A DNA stretch of 36,384 nucleotides from Pirellula sp. (GCA_021299695.1 JAJTEK010000019.1:1-36384), one strand, 5' to 3'; numbered from the stretch's first letter, positions 15,655-23,943 are shown. Notes: generated by a model from the sequence alone, not told the origin. Made by a program: numbers and translations.

Positions 15655-18083
15655 AACTCATCGGATTCTTCGGGCAATGGGGGCATGAGCCGCAGATCGT
15701 GCTCCACAGGCCCGAGCGATCCGGTCTGAGCGTGCATCAGAAGGAGTGTGTTGGAACGACGCTGAAGAGTCGTCGGGGCGATTTGAAGCTTGGATAATTC
15801 CGCATCGGTCCATCCGACGGCGATCCATTCATCGGGCTGCAATGGATATTTAGAGAGGATATCTTCGACCATGGCTTGGAGCTTCATCCGGTCGGGATCG
15901 GTCTCGGTGGTCTTCCAAGAAAGGGCAGATGACGCTGGGGGAACTTGGATTTGGCCATTGGCCGCATCGCCTGCACGGATCGTTCCGACCTCGGCTCGCT
16001 TGAGCTCGCCACTGGTTGCAAAACCAATCAGGACCACATCGCGCAGTGTATGGTTCGATCCATTGGTCACTTTATATCCACTGCCTTCCGGATCGATCGT
16101 CCAGGAGACCCCTCCACCGAGCGCGATGACTTCTTCGCTCTGGAGCAAGCCGGTGGTGTTTGAGAGGACGGGGAAGGCCTGGAACCCGGTCCCTTTGGAG
16201 TCGGCGATTCGATAGGGCAGGAGTTTGCCTCGGGCCGCGACGCTGCGTGAGCGATGCTGCGGCGTGGGACTCACGACCCCTTGGCCCTCGGGATAAATGA
16301 CTTGGTAATTGGTCGTCAGCGAAGAATAAAGTGCATGAAACGAGGACAGAAGTGCGCGAGGGTGTCGGTTGTGTATTTCCACCAGAGCTACCGAAGTTTC
16401 GCTGCGCGAAAATCCGACGTCCAGTTGCACCGCTTTGGCAATCACGAAGACACCGGCGATGGCGATCAGCGGCGCGGCAACCCAAGCCAATTCGAGCCTT
16501 CGGATCAGTCTGAAGAACAGCCAATTGACGGGAACCAAAACGATCAGATACGCGCAGAGCCACTTGAGGATCGTGCTGAGATTCGGGACAGAGATTCCTG
16601 AGAGTTTTTTCAAGTAGTCGTTAGCTCCCTTGCTGACAATCGCGTTGCTGTTCCAAGCTCCAAAACTCGAGGGTTTCGGTGCAGCGACCTCCAGTGTGGG
16701 TTTTAGGGGATTGGCGCTTTGGGTGGTCATATCAAGATCTCTGGCCCAAAGGCGCAAACGCGTATTGAAAGTCGAACTTCGCTCAAATTCCATCGCGGAT
16801 CGTCGTTCCGTCAGTCCAGAATTGTCGTTTGTAGCAACAGCGACCTGATAGACCAACTTGCGAGGGTTGTCCAGATCGGAGTTGATTTTCACATCGCGAG
16901 ACGGTTTGCGCAAGACGGCATTGTGGATCAAGGCCGAGTAGGATGGCCAGTTGACGAAGGCCGAGTCGTTCATAGGAAAGCTGGTCATCACGATGCGACC
17001 TTGGCCGACCAAGCGTTCGGCGACGAGTCCCTCGAGATTTTCGATCCAGGCGCTACCCGAGTCGATTTGCCCCTGGAGGATCGGAATCGGTTTGTTGGCT
17101 TTCAATGGAATGGCTTGGTCGGCAAGATGGTAGCGCAAGCACCAGGAATCCGGATCGTTGAGCAGCAGGAGTTGGTCTTGCGAAAGTTCGCCGGACGAGG
17201 TGTTTTGGATCGGTGCATAGGGTTTGAGGAACGAGGTTTCGATCCCGGCGATTGCATCGGGACCATTGATGATGATGGTCCCTCCGAAATGGAGCCAATC
17301 GAGGATCGCATCCTGTTGGTCTTGAGGCAATATGCTAAGCGATACATCGTTCAGAACGATATGCGAGACACTGGTCATGGTAAGCAGTTGAGAAGGAATC
17401 GCTTCTGCCATCTCTTCTTCCGAGATATCGATGATTCGATGTGGCATGACTTTGAATTTCATATCCGGTTCGTACTGTGGCCAAACCACACAGTCCAAGC
17501 CTCGCCAGAAGACTTGGCGGGAAACATCTCGGCTCAATATGAGCATGTCATACTGGTACTCTTTGAGGAGCTTGAGCAGGAACCTCTCATCGAGCAATGA
17601 GGAGCCGAGTCCGCGTTGGGCGTATCGTGTGAAGATCGAGAGTTGATTGTTCAGTGGCGAATTGGTCGCGGTCTGTTCCGAAGCTGGCACGTCGGTCTGA
17701 AGGACCTTCATTTCGATGGTCTTCTCCTGGCCTTTGGTCAGCGAGACGTCGCGCTCGAACTCCAGAGCAAGACCGTCAGGCCATAGACTCGTGGCTCGAT
17801 CATTGCGATCGACTTCGTAGAGCGATGCGGTGAGCGACTCATCATTTTGGTTGGCCTTAAGCTTTTGGCGGGTTTGATACCAATGCCCTGGTTTGACCGA
17901 ATTTCCGACGATCTCTTTAGAGAAAGGTAGTGTTCGAAGTTCGTCGGCTACCAACCGTAGCTTTCTTTTTTGCTTCTCTTTCTCGGTGAGCTTCTCCGAG
18001 TCATCCTGGCTTGTGCAGCCACGGCACCCGGTGATCAAGACAAGAAGCAAGAGCAACCAAACCAGACGTGAGATCCGAAGCAT
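15651..18083 (-). CDS. Large lipoprotein with GATase-like domain and two internal membrane spans
   Basis: The frame is open from 18134, but the ATG at 18083 is the likely start: it gives a lipoprotein signal (MLRISRLVWLLLLLVLITGC, lipobox LITGC, lipidated C20) and begins 5 nt after the stop of the upstream gene. Product of 810 residues. Residues about 25-170 are beta-rich; residues about 170-370 resemble the glutamine-amidotransferase-like fold (YDMLILSRDV, HIVLNDVSL, QQDAILDWLHFGGTIIINGP, GQGRIVMTSFPMND) seen in many membrane-linked planctomycete proteins, without an obvious catalytic Cys. Two membrane spans follow near 505-525 (LKWLCAYLIVLVPVNWLFF) and 535-556, then a beta-rich C-terminal domain. 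Such proteins often accompany MoxR/VWA (Bat-type) clusters, but none lies here. Function unknown. It overlaps gluQ by 4 nt. Confidence 0.82.
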   Translation of the reverse strand: MLRISRLVWLLLLLVLITGCRGCTSQDDSEKLTEKEKQKRKLRLVADELRTLPFSKEIVGNSVKPGHWYQTRQKLKANQNDESLTASLYEVDRNDRATSLWPDGLALEFERDVSLTKGQEKTIEMKVLQTDVPASEQTATNSPLNNQLSIFTRYAQRGLGSSLLDERFLLKLLKEYQYDMLILSRDVSRQVFWRGLDCVVWPQYEPDMKFKVMPHRIIDISEEEMAEAIPSQLLTMTSVSHIVLNDVSLSILPQDQQDAILDWLHFGGTIIINGPDAIAGIETSFLKPYAPIQNTSSGELSQDQLLLLNDPDSWCLRYHLADQAIPLKANKPIPILQGQIDSGSAWIENLEGLVAERLVGQGRIVMTSFPMNDSAFVNWPSYSALIHNAVLRKPSRDVKINSDLDNPRKLVYQVAVATNDNSGLTERRSAMEFERSSTFNTRLRLWARDLDMTTQSANPLKPTLEVAAPKPSSFGAWNSNAIVSKGANDYLKKLSGISVPNLSTILKWLCAYLIVLVPVNWLFFRLIRRLELAWVAAPLIAIAGVFVIAKAVQLDVGFSRSETSVALVEIHNRHPRALLSSFHALYSSLTTNYQVIYPEGQGVVSPTPQHRSRSVAARGKLLPYRIADSKGTGFQAFPVLSNTTGLLQSEEVIALGGGVSWTIDPEGSGYKVTNGSNHTLRDVVLIGFATSGELKRAEVGTIRAGDAANGQIQVPPASSALSWKTTETDPDRMKLQAMVEDILSKYPLQPDEWIAVGWTDAELSKLQIAPTTLQRRSNTLLLMHAQTGSLGPVEHDLRLMPPLPEESDEL

Positions 18084-18088
18084 GATGT

Positions 18089-18316
18089 CTAGTTCCCGAA
18101 CATACAACCCCGAGCGCATTGTGGTTTGCCGCAAGTCTCCGACTCGCTTTGGCGCGCCTTGGACCCAGTACCGACGACCGGCGCTCCGATGACGCTTAGC
18201 AGTTTATCCATGCGGACCGAACCGCATTGAGGACATTCGGGCTCGGACTCCAAAGTTTTGACAAGCAGTTCCGATTCCCGTTTGCAATCCTGACAGCGGT
18301 ACTCGTACAAAGGCAT
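18089..18316 (-). CDS. FmdB-family zinc-ribbon protein
   Basis: A 75-residue protein opening with the family signature MPLYEYRCQDC. Two CxxC pairs (C8/C11 and C28/C31) form the zinc ribbon. The tail carries an extra Cys cluster (C62, C67, C71 in CGKPQCARGC), which is typical of the longer FmdB/putative regulatory protein members. Family function is not well defined; it was named from a formamidase operon and may be a small regulator. It is the first gene of an apparent operon with the lipoprotein and gluQ (5 nt, then a 4-nt overlap). Confidence 0.92.
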   Translation of the reverse strand: MPLYEYRCQDCKRESELLVKTLESEPECPQCGSVRMDKLLSVIGAPVVGTGSKARQSESETCGKPQCARGCMFGN

Positions 18317-18383
18317 GATGAGATTCCCAGTGGATGGAGGTAGGACCTGAGAAGCTTAATCCTAGCGTCTCGAGGAGCCGAAT

Positions 18384-18581
18384 TCAATTCGTGCCGATCC
18401 ACCACATCGCGATGCCAAGCGCCAAGGCGATCGCACCGAGAAACGATAGCGTCCAGATCGCACTGCTGATGGCTTGTTTGCAGATCAAGTCCCATCGTTC
18501 ATGGCGCGTTGCGGCCATCACCAGACTTACAGCCAGCAAGATAGGAATCGACCAAAGCAGATAGGTTAGCGATATCGCCAT
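18384..18581 (-). CDS. Small two-span membrane protein (65 residues)
   Basis: The product has two clear hydrophobic segments: residues 4-24 (SLTYLLWSIPILLAVSLVMAA) and 42-62 (IWTLSFLGAIALALGIAMWWI), joined by a charged loop (TRHERWDLICKQ). This is a hairpin with both ends probably outside. It lies between rsfS (40 nt upstream) and the FmdB gene (67 nt downstream), all on the minus strand. No family is recognised; the regular amphipathic pattern and location make it likely real. Function unknown. Confidence 0.6.
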   Translation of the reverse strand: MAISLTYLLWSIPILLAVSLVMAATRHERWDLICKQAISSAIWTLSFLGAIALALGIAMWWIGTN

Positions 18582-18621
18582 CGGTGGATCAAACTCCAGA
18601 GTCCAGATTGGTTAGCGAAGG

Positions 18622-19059
18622 CTAGAGGCCAGGGGTAGGACGAGCCCCGGTCGATAGGAGCACCGGCTCGAGGTCGATCCTCTGGGAGTCTCCCCAAAGC
18701 CCCTCAAGATCGTAGTACCGACGGTGCTCTTCGTCGAACAAATGGACGATGATCCCACCGTAGTCGATCGCGATCCATTGGCTTTCGTTGTAGCCGGACA
18801 TCTTCAGACGGACTTCCCCGAGCTTCTTTAGCTCTCGGTCGATCTCTTCGGCAATCGCATGGAGCTGGCGTCGGGAGGTTCCCGTGACGATCAAAAAGCA
18901 ATCGAATATGCTTGTTTGCTTGGATAAATCCAAGAGAACGATCTCCTGGCCCTTATTCTCTGCCGCGACCCGTGCGGCAACCTTTGCAGATTCAATGCTA
19001 TCGGCGACTGTCTGCGAGTTGTTGGCCAACGTGGTTGGATCGGATTGTACTGTGCTCAT
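18622..19059 (-). CDS. rsfS: Ribosomal silencing factor RsfS
   Basis: A 145-residue RsfS/Iojap family protein. Conserved pieces are visible: DIVLLDLS-like EIVLLDLSKQTSIFDCFLIVTGTS (40-63), RQLHAIAEEIDRELKK (64-79), and the hallmark WIAIDYGGIIVHLF with the following EEHRRYYDLEGLWGDSQ (about 93-126). RsfS binds ribosomal protein uL14 and blocks subunit joining when nutrients are short. An N-terminal extension of about 20 residues and a short C-terminal tail make it longer than usual (105-120). The ATG lies at 19059 with a strong promoter 70-100 nt upstream (19129-19157), so it does not need read-through from kdsB. Confidence 0.96.
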   Translation of the reverse strand: MSTVQSDPTTLANNSQTVADSIESAKVAARVAAENKGQEIVLLDLSKQTSIFDCFLIVTGTSRRQLHAIAEEIDRELKKLGEVRLKMSGYNESQWIAIDYGGIIVHLFDEEHRRYYDLEGLWGDSQRIDLEPVLLSTGARPTPGL

Positions 19060-19128
19060 GCGCCTTGGCAGTCGGTGTTATTCCCTGGGATCAATATTTC
19101 TCAAGCAGTCAGAATCACTGACGATGGT

Positions 19129-19157
19129 ATTCTAAGGCCAAACGGGCGGATTGTCAC
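19129..19157 (-). promoter_or_regulatory. Putative sigma-70 promoter of rsfS
   Basis: On the minus strand, GTGACA (19152-19157, five of six) and TAGAAT (19129-19134, five of six) are separated by an ideal 17 nt. The -35 element lies 1 nt from the kdsB stop codon. The leader before the rsfS ATG would be about 63 nt. Confidence 0.65.
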
Positions 19158-19158
19158 G

Positions 19159-19938
19159 TTATAAGTTTTTCTGTCTAGCTAAGAAAGCGTCGTAATCCTC
19201 GCGAGTGTCGATCCCCCGCGGCGAGTTTGGGATGACCCCGACGGCGATTTGATGCCCAGCTTGAAGGAATCGCAACTGCTCGAGTTTCTCGATCCGCTCG
19301 AGCTCGCTCGGAGCTAACCTGTCGAGATTGACCAGGAAGTCCCTGCGATAGGCGTAGATTCCCAAGTGCTGCAAATAGGTGCTCGAACCGGATAGGGAGC
19401 CCGATTCCGACTCGGGGAACCCGTCGCGGGGATAGGGGATGACCGATCGACTGAAGTACAATGCCATTCCCGCATGGGATCGAACCACCTTGACGCATGC
19501 AGGATCTTGAAGATCTTGACGATGGCGAATCGGGGTCGCTAGCGTCCCGATCATCGCATGGGGTGCACCGGTCAAGAGTTCGATCAAAAAATCGATCGAT
19601 TCTCCAGCGATCTCGGGCTCGTCTCCCTGAACATTGACAAACAAATCCACCTCGGGACGGGCCTTAGCGACCTCGGCAACGCGGTCTGTACCGCTCGGAG
19701 CCTGGGGGTCGGTCATCACCCAATCGGCCCCGACTTGCTGAGCGACTTGGGCCAGCTTTGGGTGGTCGACGGCCAGAGTCACACCACTTGCCAATCGGCT
19801 CTTCTGAGCGGCTAGGTAGGTATGGACGAGCAGGGGTTTGCCGGTCTCGGCAAGCAGCAATTTTTCAGCGAGTCTGGTCGAAGCCAACCTGGCAGGAATC
19901 ACGATTTGAGCCCGCAAAGGGGAGTTGCTCGTGTGCAT
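19159..19938 (-). CDS. kdsB: 3-deoxy-manno-octulosonate cytidylyltransferase (CMP-KDO synthetase)
   Basis: A 259-residue KdsB. The nucleotide-binding start IVIPARLASTRLAEKLL (12-28), SGTDRVAEV (82-90), FVNVQGDEPEI (100-110), and the sugar-binding region HLGIYAYRRDFL (about 191-202) are all present. It activates KDO with CTP for addition to lipid A in the cytoplasm, and therefore supports an LPS-type outer membrane. No other KDO gene is in the window. The ATG at 19938 lies 43 nt after the 3' end of tRNA-Cys on the same strand, without an obvious own promoter, so it may be transcribed together with the tRNA. No good ribosome binding site precedes it. Confidence 0.96.
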   Translation of the reverse strand: MHTSNSPLRAQIVIPARLASTRLAEKLLLAETGKPLLVHTYLAAQKSRLASGVTLAVDHPKLAQVAQQVGADWVMTDPQAPSGTDRVAEVAKARPEVDLFVNVQGDEPEIAGESIDFLIELLTGAPHAMIGTLATPIRHRQDLQDPACVKVVRSHAGMALYFSRSVIPYPRDGFPESESGSLSGSSTYLQHLGIYAYRRDFLVNLDRLAPSELERIEKLEQLRFLQAGHQIAVGVIPNSPRGIDTREDYDAFLARQKNL

Positions 19939-19957
19939 CGGTTAGGGCTTTGGAAGA

Positions 19958-19971
19958 TTCGGATGTCCGAA
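19958..19971 (-). other. Short hairpin between tRNA-Cys and kdsB
   Basis: The palindrome TTCGG-ATGT-CCGAA (plus-strand reading) lies between the two minus-strand genes, after a pyrimidine-rich stretch that follows the tRNA. It may aid processing of the tRNA 3' end or weakly terminate transcription. It is too small to decide. Confidence 0.35.
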
Positions 19972-19981
19972 AAGAAGAAAG

Positions 19982-20054
19982 AGGCTCCGGTGGGAGTTGA
20001 ACCCACGCGTGGCGGATTTGCAATCCGCTGCCTTAGCCACTTGGCTACGGAGCC
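19982..20054 (-). tRNA. tRNA-Cys (anticodon GCA)
   Basis: On the minus strand the 73-nt sequence folds as a normal cloverleaf: acceptor GGCTCCG pairs with CGGAGCC, discriminator U73 (usual for Cys), anticodon stem GCGGA/TCCGC around the loop TTGCAAA with anticodon GCA, and T-arm GTGGG-TTCAACT-CCCAC. The D-arm is GCCAAGTGGCTAAGGC-like. The CCA end is not encoded (CTT follows). A good promoter lies about 45-70 nt upstream. Confidence 0.97.
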
Positions 20055-20096
20055 TTCTGTCAAAAACCGCTTAGGGAAAGCCGATTGACTTTTCTG

Positions 20097-20125
20097 GTTG
20101 TAGTGAATGTGCGAGCTTAGGTCAA
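20097..20125 (-). promoter_or_regulatory. Putative sigma-70 promoter of tRNA-Cys (and possibly kdsB)
   Basis: On the minus strand, TTGACC (20120-20125, five of six) and TACAAC (20097-20102, four of six) stand 17 nt apart. Transcription would start near 20090, giving a 5' leader of about 35 nt before the mature tRNA, which RNase P would remove. Confidence 0.6.
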
Positions 20126-20135
20126 CACGAGTTCA

Positions 20136-20207
20136 GACGGATCGGACGGATCGGACGGATCAGACGGATCAGACGGATCAGACGGATTAGACGGATTAGA
20201 CGGATTA
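20136..20207. repeat. 9-bp tandem repeat, eight copies
   Basis: Eight perfect-length copies of GACGGAT plus two variable bases. The first two end in CG, the next three in CA, and the last three in TA, so variants form ordered blocks. The array lies between the divergent tRNA-Cys promoter and rpoN. This is a minisatellite-like array, likely grown by slippage, and its copy number may vary between strains. Confidence 0.95.
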
Positions 20208-20349
20208 GAGCAACAACTGCAAACAGCGTACCATTTTCAGTTTTTTTATACTTCGACCCTGCCCTGAGGGGGTACAGACCGTTAAAATTGAGCGGACTGT
20301 GGTGGCTTGGAAGCTGCCGAAAATGATTACACTTTCGATGACAACGGCC

Positions 20350-21837
20350 ATGCGTCTATCGTTCGGACTCGAAGCCCGTCAAATACAAACCCAAAAACTG
20401 GCTCCTCGGATGATCCAGTCGATGGAGATCCTTCAGTTGCCGATCCAGGCGCTCCAAGAGCGGATCGAGCAAGAGATGGCGGAAAATCCGATGCTCGAGG
20501 TTGCCGAGCGCGACGAGAACCTGCCTGATGAAGAGCCCGAGGGGGACGAGCCGTCGCAGTCCTCGAAGACCGAGGATGAGCGTGAGTTGGTCGTTCGCGA
20601 GGATTCCTCGAACGCCGAGGATTTCGAGCGTCTTGAGAACATGGGCAATGACATGCCCGATACGTTCGACGATTTCCGTCGCTCGAGCAACCGGGTCCAA
20701 GAGGACTCCGACCGTCAGCACGACTTGATGGCCAACGCCTTGGAGCGGCCCGAGTCTCTCAATGACTATCTGCTTCATCAGCTTGCCGAGCTGGACATCG
20801 ACGACGACGTCGAGAAGATCGCCGAGCGAATTATTTCTTGCTTGGACGCTCGCGACGGCGGGTATTTCCATTCTTCATTGATCGACATGTTGCCTCCGGA
20901 CCACAAGCCTGAGGACATCCCCAAGGCGGAGGAGGCATTGCGGGTGGTACAGGGCTTGGAGCCGGCGGGTATCGCTGCGAAATCGCTTAGGGAATGTTTG
21001 CTGAATCAAATCTCCGATGCGACGGAGATGGCCGATAAAATGCGGATCATCATCAACAATCACCTGGATGATCTGGCGGAAAACCGCATGCTGGCCATCC
21101 AGAAGAAGACTGGCTATTCGATCGATACGATCCAAAAAGTTCGCGAAGAGCTCCATAAGCTCAACCCCAAGCCGGGTGCCTCGTTTATGGATTCTTTTGT
21201 TCCTCTGGTCACTCCCGATGTCCTCGTCGAGCAGCAAGACGATGATCAGTATGTGGTTCGACTCGTCGATGAGTATATCCCTTCTCTTCGAATCAGCGAT
21301 TACTACCGTCGACGTCTGATGGACCCCAAAGCGACTGAAGAGGAAAAGGAGTTCATCAAGCGGAAGGTTGGAAGTGCGCAGTGGCTGATCGAATCGATTC
21401 AGCAGCGCCAACGCACCTTGGCTCGTGTAGCCGGAGCGATAGTCAAGCACCAGCGGAAGTTTCTCGACGAAGGTCCCGAGGCGATTATCCCGCTGAAAAT
21501 GCAGCAGATTGCAGACGAGGTCGGCGTACACGTCACGACGATCTCCAGAGCCGTCGATGACAAGTGGATTCAAACGCCCCGTGGAATTTTCCCTCTGCGG
21601 AGATTCTTTGTCTTCGGTACCCAAACGGCCGACGGCGAGGATGTTGCTTACGAGACGATCCGGCTCAAGCTCCAAGAGATCATCGACAAGGAGGATAAAA
21701 CCCGGCCTTGTAGCGACGACGAATTGATGGATGAGCTTCACAAGCATGGCTTGGGTGTTGCGCGACGCACCATCACCAAGTACCGAAAGAAAATGGGGAT
21801 CCCAAGCTCCCGTCAGCGGCGCGACTGGTCCAAGTAG
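20350..21837 (+). CDS. rpoN: RNA polymerase sigma-54 factor
   Basis: A 495-residue RpoN from the ATG at 20350 (MRLSFGLEARQIQTQKLAPRM), the form most family members have; in-frame GTG (20299) and ATG (20338) would add up to 17 residues, and no clear ribosome binding site settles the choice. Region I (about 1-50) is Gln/Leu-rich and contacts activators; region II (about 55-135) is acidic (DEEPEGDEPSQSS, DDFRRSSN). The core-binding domain and helix-turn-helix (about 370-400, MQQIADEVGVHVTTISRAV) follow, and the RpoN box ARRTITKYRK (471-480) recognises the -24 element. The factor directs transcription from -24/-12 promoters with AAA+ enhancer-binding proteins; none is encoded here. A TATACT at 20247-20252 could be its -10. 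Confidence 0.96.
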   Translation: MRLSFGLEARQIQTQKLAPRMIQSMEILQLPIQALQERIEQEMAENPMLEVAERDENLPDEEPEGDEPSQSSKTEDERELVVREDSSNAEDFERLENMGNDMPDTFDDFRRSSNRVQEDSDRQHDLMANALERPESLNDYLLHQLAELDIDDDVEKIAERIISCLDARDGGYFHSSLIDMLPPDHKPEDIPKAEEALRVVQGLEPAGIAAKSLRECLLNQISDATEMADKMRIIINNHLDDLAENRMLAIQKKTGYSIDTIQKVREELHKLNPKPGASFMDSFVPLVTPDVLVEQQDDDQYVVRLVDEYIPSLRISDYYRRRLMDPKATEEEKEFIKRKVGSAQWLIESIQQRQRTLARVAGAIVKHQRKFLDEGPEAIIPLKMQQIADEVGVHVTTISRAVDDKWIQTPRGIFPLRRFFVFGTQTADGEDVAYETIRLKLQEIIDKEDKTRPCSDDELMDELHKHGLGVARRTITKYRKKMGIPSSRQRRDWSK

Positions 21838-21870
21838 ATTGGATCCGATTGGTTTGCGCGACGCGATGCA

Positions 21871-23067
21871 TCACCTAGGGTAGATCCAATGCTCTTTGGA
21901 CTGATCCCTGAAAGCCTCCTCTTGTGCCGTCCAGGACTCGGCGATCTGCTCCCAAGTCCTTCCTTGCTCGATGGCCAAGCGTTCTTTATTCGATCCAAAA
22001 AGCAGATCGATGGCGATCGGATCGGAAACAAATTCATAGATTTCGCTTCGCCAGGCAAACTTTTCAGGTGACTCATTGCGCATCTGGATCAACAGCGCCA
22101 GGGACGTTCTGACCGGAGCGTAGCTCTTTGCATCAAGCACGTGGATTTGGACACCTCCGCAATCGATACCCGCATGCTTTTGGAATGTCGGACGAAACCA
22201 TACGGGGCGAAACTTCACGCCTGGTAAATCCAATTGGTTCATTCTTTGGCTCAGGCCAATCGCATCGATCCAGGGCGCACCGCAGATCTCAAACGGGCGG
22301 GTCGTTCCGCGACCTTCGCTCAAGTTTGTGCCTTCGAGCAAGCATTGGCCTGGGTAGACGATGGCCGTCTGGAGCGTCGGCATGTTTGGGGAAGGAAGGA
22401 CCCAGGGGAGTTTGCACTCGTCGAAGTAGCGATCGGTTTCCCAGTTCTGACAGGCAACGATGTGGAGTTGACCAAGTTTTGCGTTTGGGTTTTGCACCGC
22501 GATGTGTTTTCGGTAGAGGCATGCAAGCTCCCCGATGGTCATCGCGTGTCGGACCGCGATGGAATGGACCCCGACGAAACTCTCAAAGCCTTCACAAACC
22601 CCAGGACCTTCGACCTGCAATCCTCCGATGGGATTGGGCCTATCGAGCACCAGTACATCGAGGCCCATCGGTAAGGCCACGTCCAAGGAGTACTTCATGG
22701 TCGCTTGGAAGGTGTAGAACCGAGTTCCGACGTCTTGTAAGTCGATTACCAAGAAGTCCAAATCTTGGAGTTGCTCAGTCGTCGGCTTGAGGCTCTCGAA
22801 GTTCTTTCCATAGAGGCTTACAACTTGAGTTTGGACCCCTTTTGCCTCCTGATCTGCAACGCCGATGAGGTCTTGTGCTTGTCCATGGAGTCCGTGTTCA
22901 GGGCCAAAGATTTTTAGGATCTGAATCTCTGGGATAGTGCCGATAGCTTCGATGCTGCTGCGTAGGTTTCGATCGATCGCTGCTGCATGGGTTACGATTC
23001 CGACTTTTTTGCCATGAAGGATTTCGCTCGATTGTGAGAGCAAAACATCCAAGCCGCTTTGTACCAT
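21871..23067 (-). CDS. DUF1343 / NamZ-like exo-beta-N-acetylmuramidase family protein
   Basis: A 398-residue DUF1343 protein. It has the family pieces VGIVTHAAAIDRN (22-34), IFGPEHGLHG (53-62, with the conserved E57 and H58), FLVIDLQDVGTRFYTF, VLDRPNPIGG, WVLPSPNMPTLQTAIVYPG and LLEGTNLSEGRGT. The characterised member, NamZ (YbbC) of Bacillus subtilis, removes terminal N-acetylmuramic acid from peptidoglycan fragments (GH171). There is no signal peptide, so this protein should act in the cytoplasm on imported or recycled fragments, or on another substrate. It starts 3 nt after truA ends, so it is the last gene of the truA message. It converges with rpoN across 33 nt. Whether it still cuts muramic acid is inference. 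Confidence 0.9.
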   Translation of the reverse strand: MVQSGLDVLLSQSSEILHGKKVGIVTHAAAIDRNLRSSIEAIGTIPEIQILKIFGPEHGLHGQAQDLIGVADQEAKGVQTQVVSLYGKNFESLKPTTEQLQDLDFLVIDLQDVGTRFYTFQATMKYSLDVALPMGLDVLVLDRPNPIGGLQVEGPGVCEGFESFVGVHSIAVRHAMTIGELACLYRKHIAVQNPNAKLGQLHIVACQNWETDRYFDECKLPWVLPSPNMPTLQTAIVYPGQCLLEGTNLSEGRGTTRPFEICGAPWIDAIGLSQRMNQLDLPGVKFRPVWFRPTFQKHAGIDCGGVQIHVLDAKSYAPVRTSLALLIQMRNESPEKFAWRSEIYEFVSDPIAIDLLFGSNKERLAIEQGRTWEQIAESWTAQEEAFRDQSKEHWIYPR

Positions 23068-23070
23068 CGC

Positions 23071-23943
23071 TTAGGCTCCTTGGGTCGTTTCCGATGGATA
23101 GGGATCTGAATCAAGGTAGATCCAGGCTGGGTACTCCACGTTCATCATGCAAAGTCCGCGCGCCGGAGCCGTTTGACTTTCCAGGGCGCGCTGTCGGGAC
23201 TTGAGGCATTCTTCGAGCCAGATCGGATCGAATCGTCCTCTGCCGATTTCGACCAGTGCTCCGGTGATGTTGCGGACCATGTTGTATAGAAATCCGTCAG
23301 CTTGGATGTCGATGGTAATCTCGCGACCTGCGAGTGCATCGGTTTGGGATATTTGGAGTTTTTGGACGGTACGTATCGAGGTTTTGCGATTCGATCCCAG
23401 GGTTTCGAAGGCTTTGAAGTCGAGGGTTCCGAGCAATTTGACAGCCCCTTTTTGCATCGCTTGGACATTGAGTTCCCGAGGTATCCACCAGTGATAGCCG
23501 TTCCTCAGAGGGTCTGGGACATTGGAATTGCGAATCGTGTATCGATAACTCTTGGATAAGGCGTTACGAATCGGATCGAATCGATCGACGACTCTTTGGC
23601 AGTGAAGCACGGAGATATCGCGGGGTAGGAATCGGTTGATGGCCCGCACGAGCTTGATCGGATCGTGCTTCCAGACCGGTGTTGAGAACGCCGCGACTTG
23701 TCCTTGGGCATGGACCCCTGCATCGGTCCTGCCACTGCCATGGACGACGACATCATGGCCGATGGCTTTGAAGATGCTGCGGGCTAGGACTTCTTGGATC
23801 GCAAGTCCGTTGGGTTGGATTTGCCACCCGGCATATCGGGTCCCATCGTAGGCCAGTCTCAGGGCGTAGGTCTTGGCCGACTGCGCATCGCCTGACGTAG
23901 CGTCACCGGGAGTACTCTTATCCGGGAGATCATCGGTGCGCAT
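23071..23943 (-). CDS. truA: tRNA pseudouridine(38-40) synthase TruA
   Basis: A 290-residue TruA. The opening LRLAYDGTRYAGWQIQPNG (28-46), the catalytic motif GSGRTDAGVHAQGQVA (69-84, catalytic D74), and the C-terminal FLYNMVRNITGALVEIGRG are diagnostic. It converts uridines 38-40 of the anticodon stem-loop to pseudouridine. The ATG at 23943 gives a 22-residue polar extension before the domain and overlaps the upstream DUF721 gene by 14 nt. It is followed after 3 nt by the NamZ-like gene. Confidence 0.96.
   Translation of the reverse strand: MRTDDLPDKSTPGDATSGDAQSAKTYALRLAYDGTRYAGWQIQPNGLAIQEVLARSIFKAIGHDVVVHGSGRTDAGVHAQGQVAAFSTPVWKHDPIKLVRAINRFLPRDISVLHCQRVVDRFDPIRNALSKSYRYTIRNSNVPDPLRNGYHWWIPRELNVQAMQKGAVKLLGTLDFKAFETLGSNRKTSIRTVQKLQISQTDALAGREITIDIQADGFLYNMVRNITGALVEIGRGRFDPIWLEECLKSRQRALESQTAPARGLCMMNVEYPAWIYLDSDPYPSETTQGA

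Noticed and set aside
16719-17600. 293-codon plus-strand open frame opposite the lipoprotein gene
   Set aside because: It has no protein-like pattern and lies entirely within the lipoprotein gene.
20875-21747. 290-codon minus-strand open frame opposite rpoN
   Set aside because: It is fully antisense to a certain gene and has no start signal or domain; long shadows are expected with this codon use.
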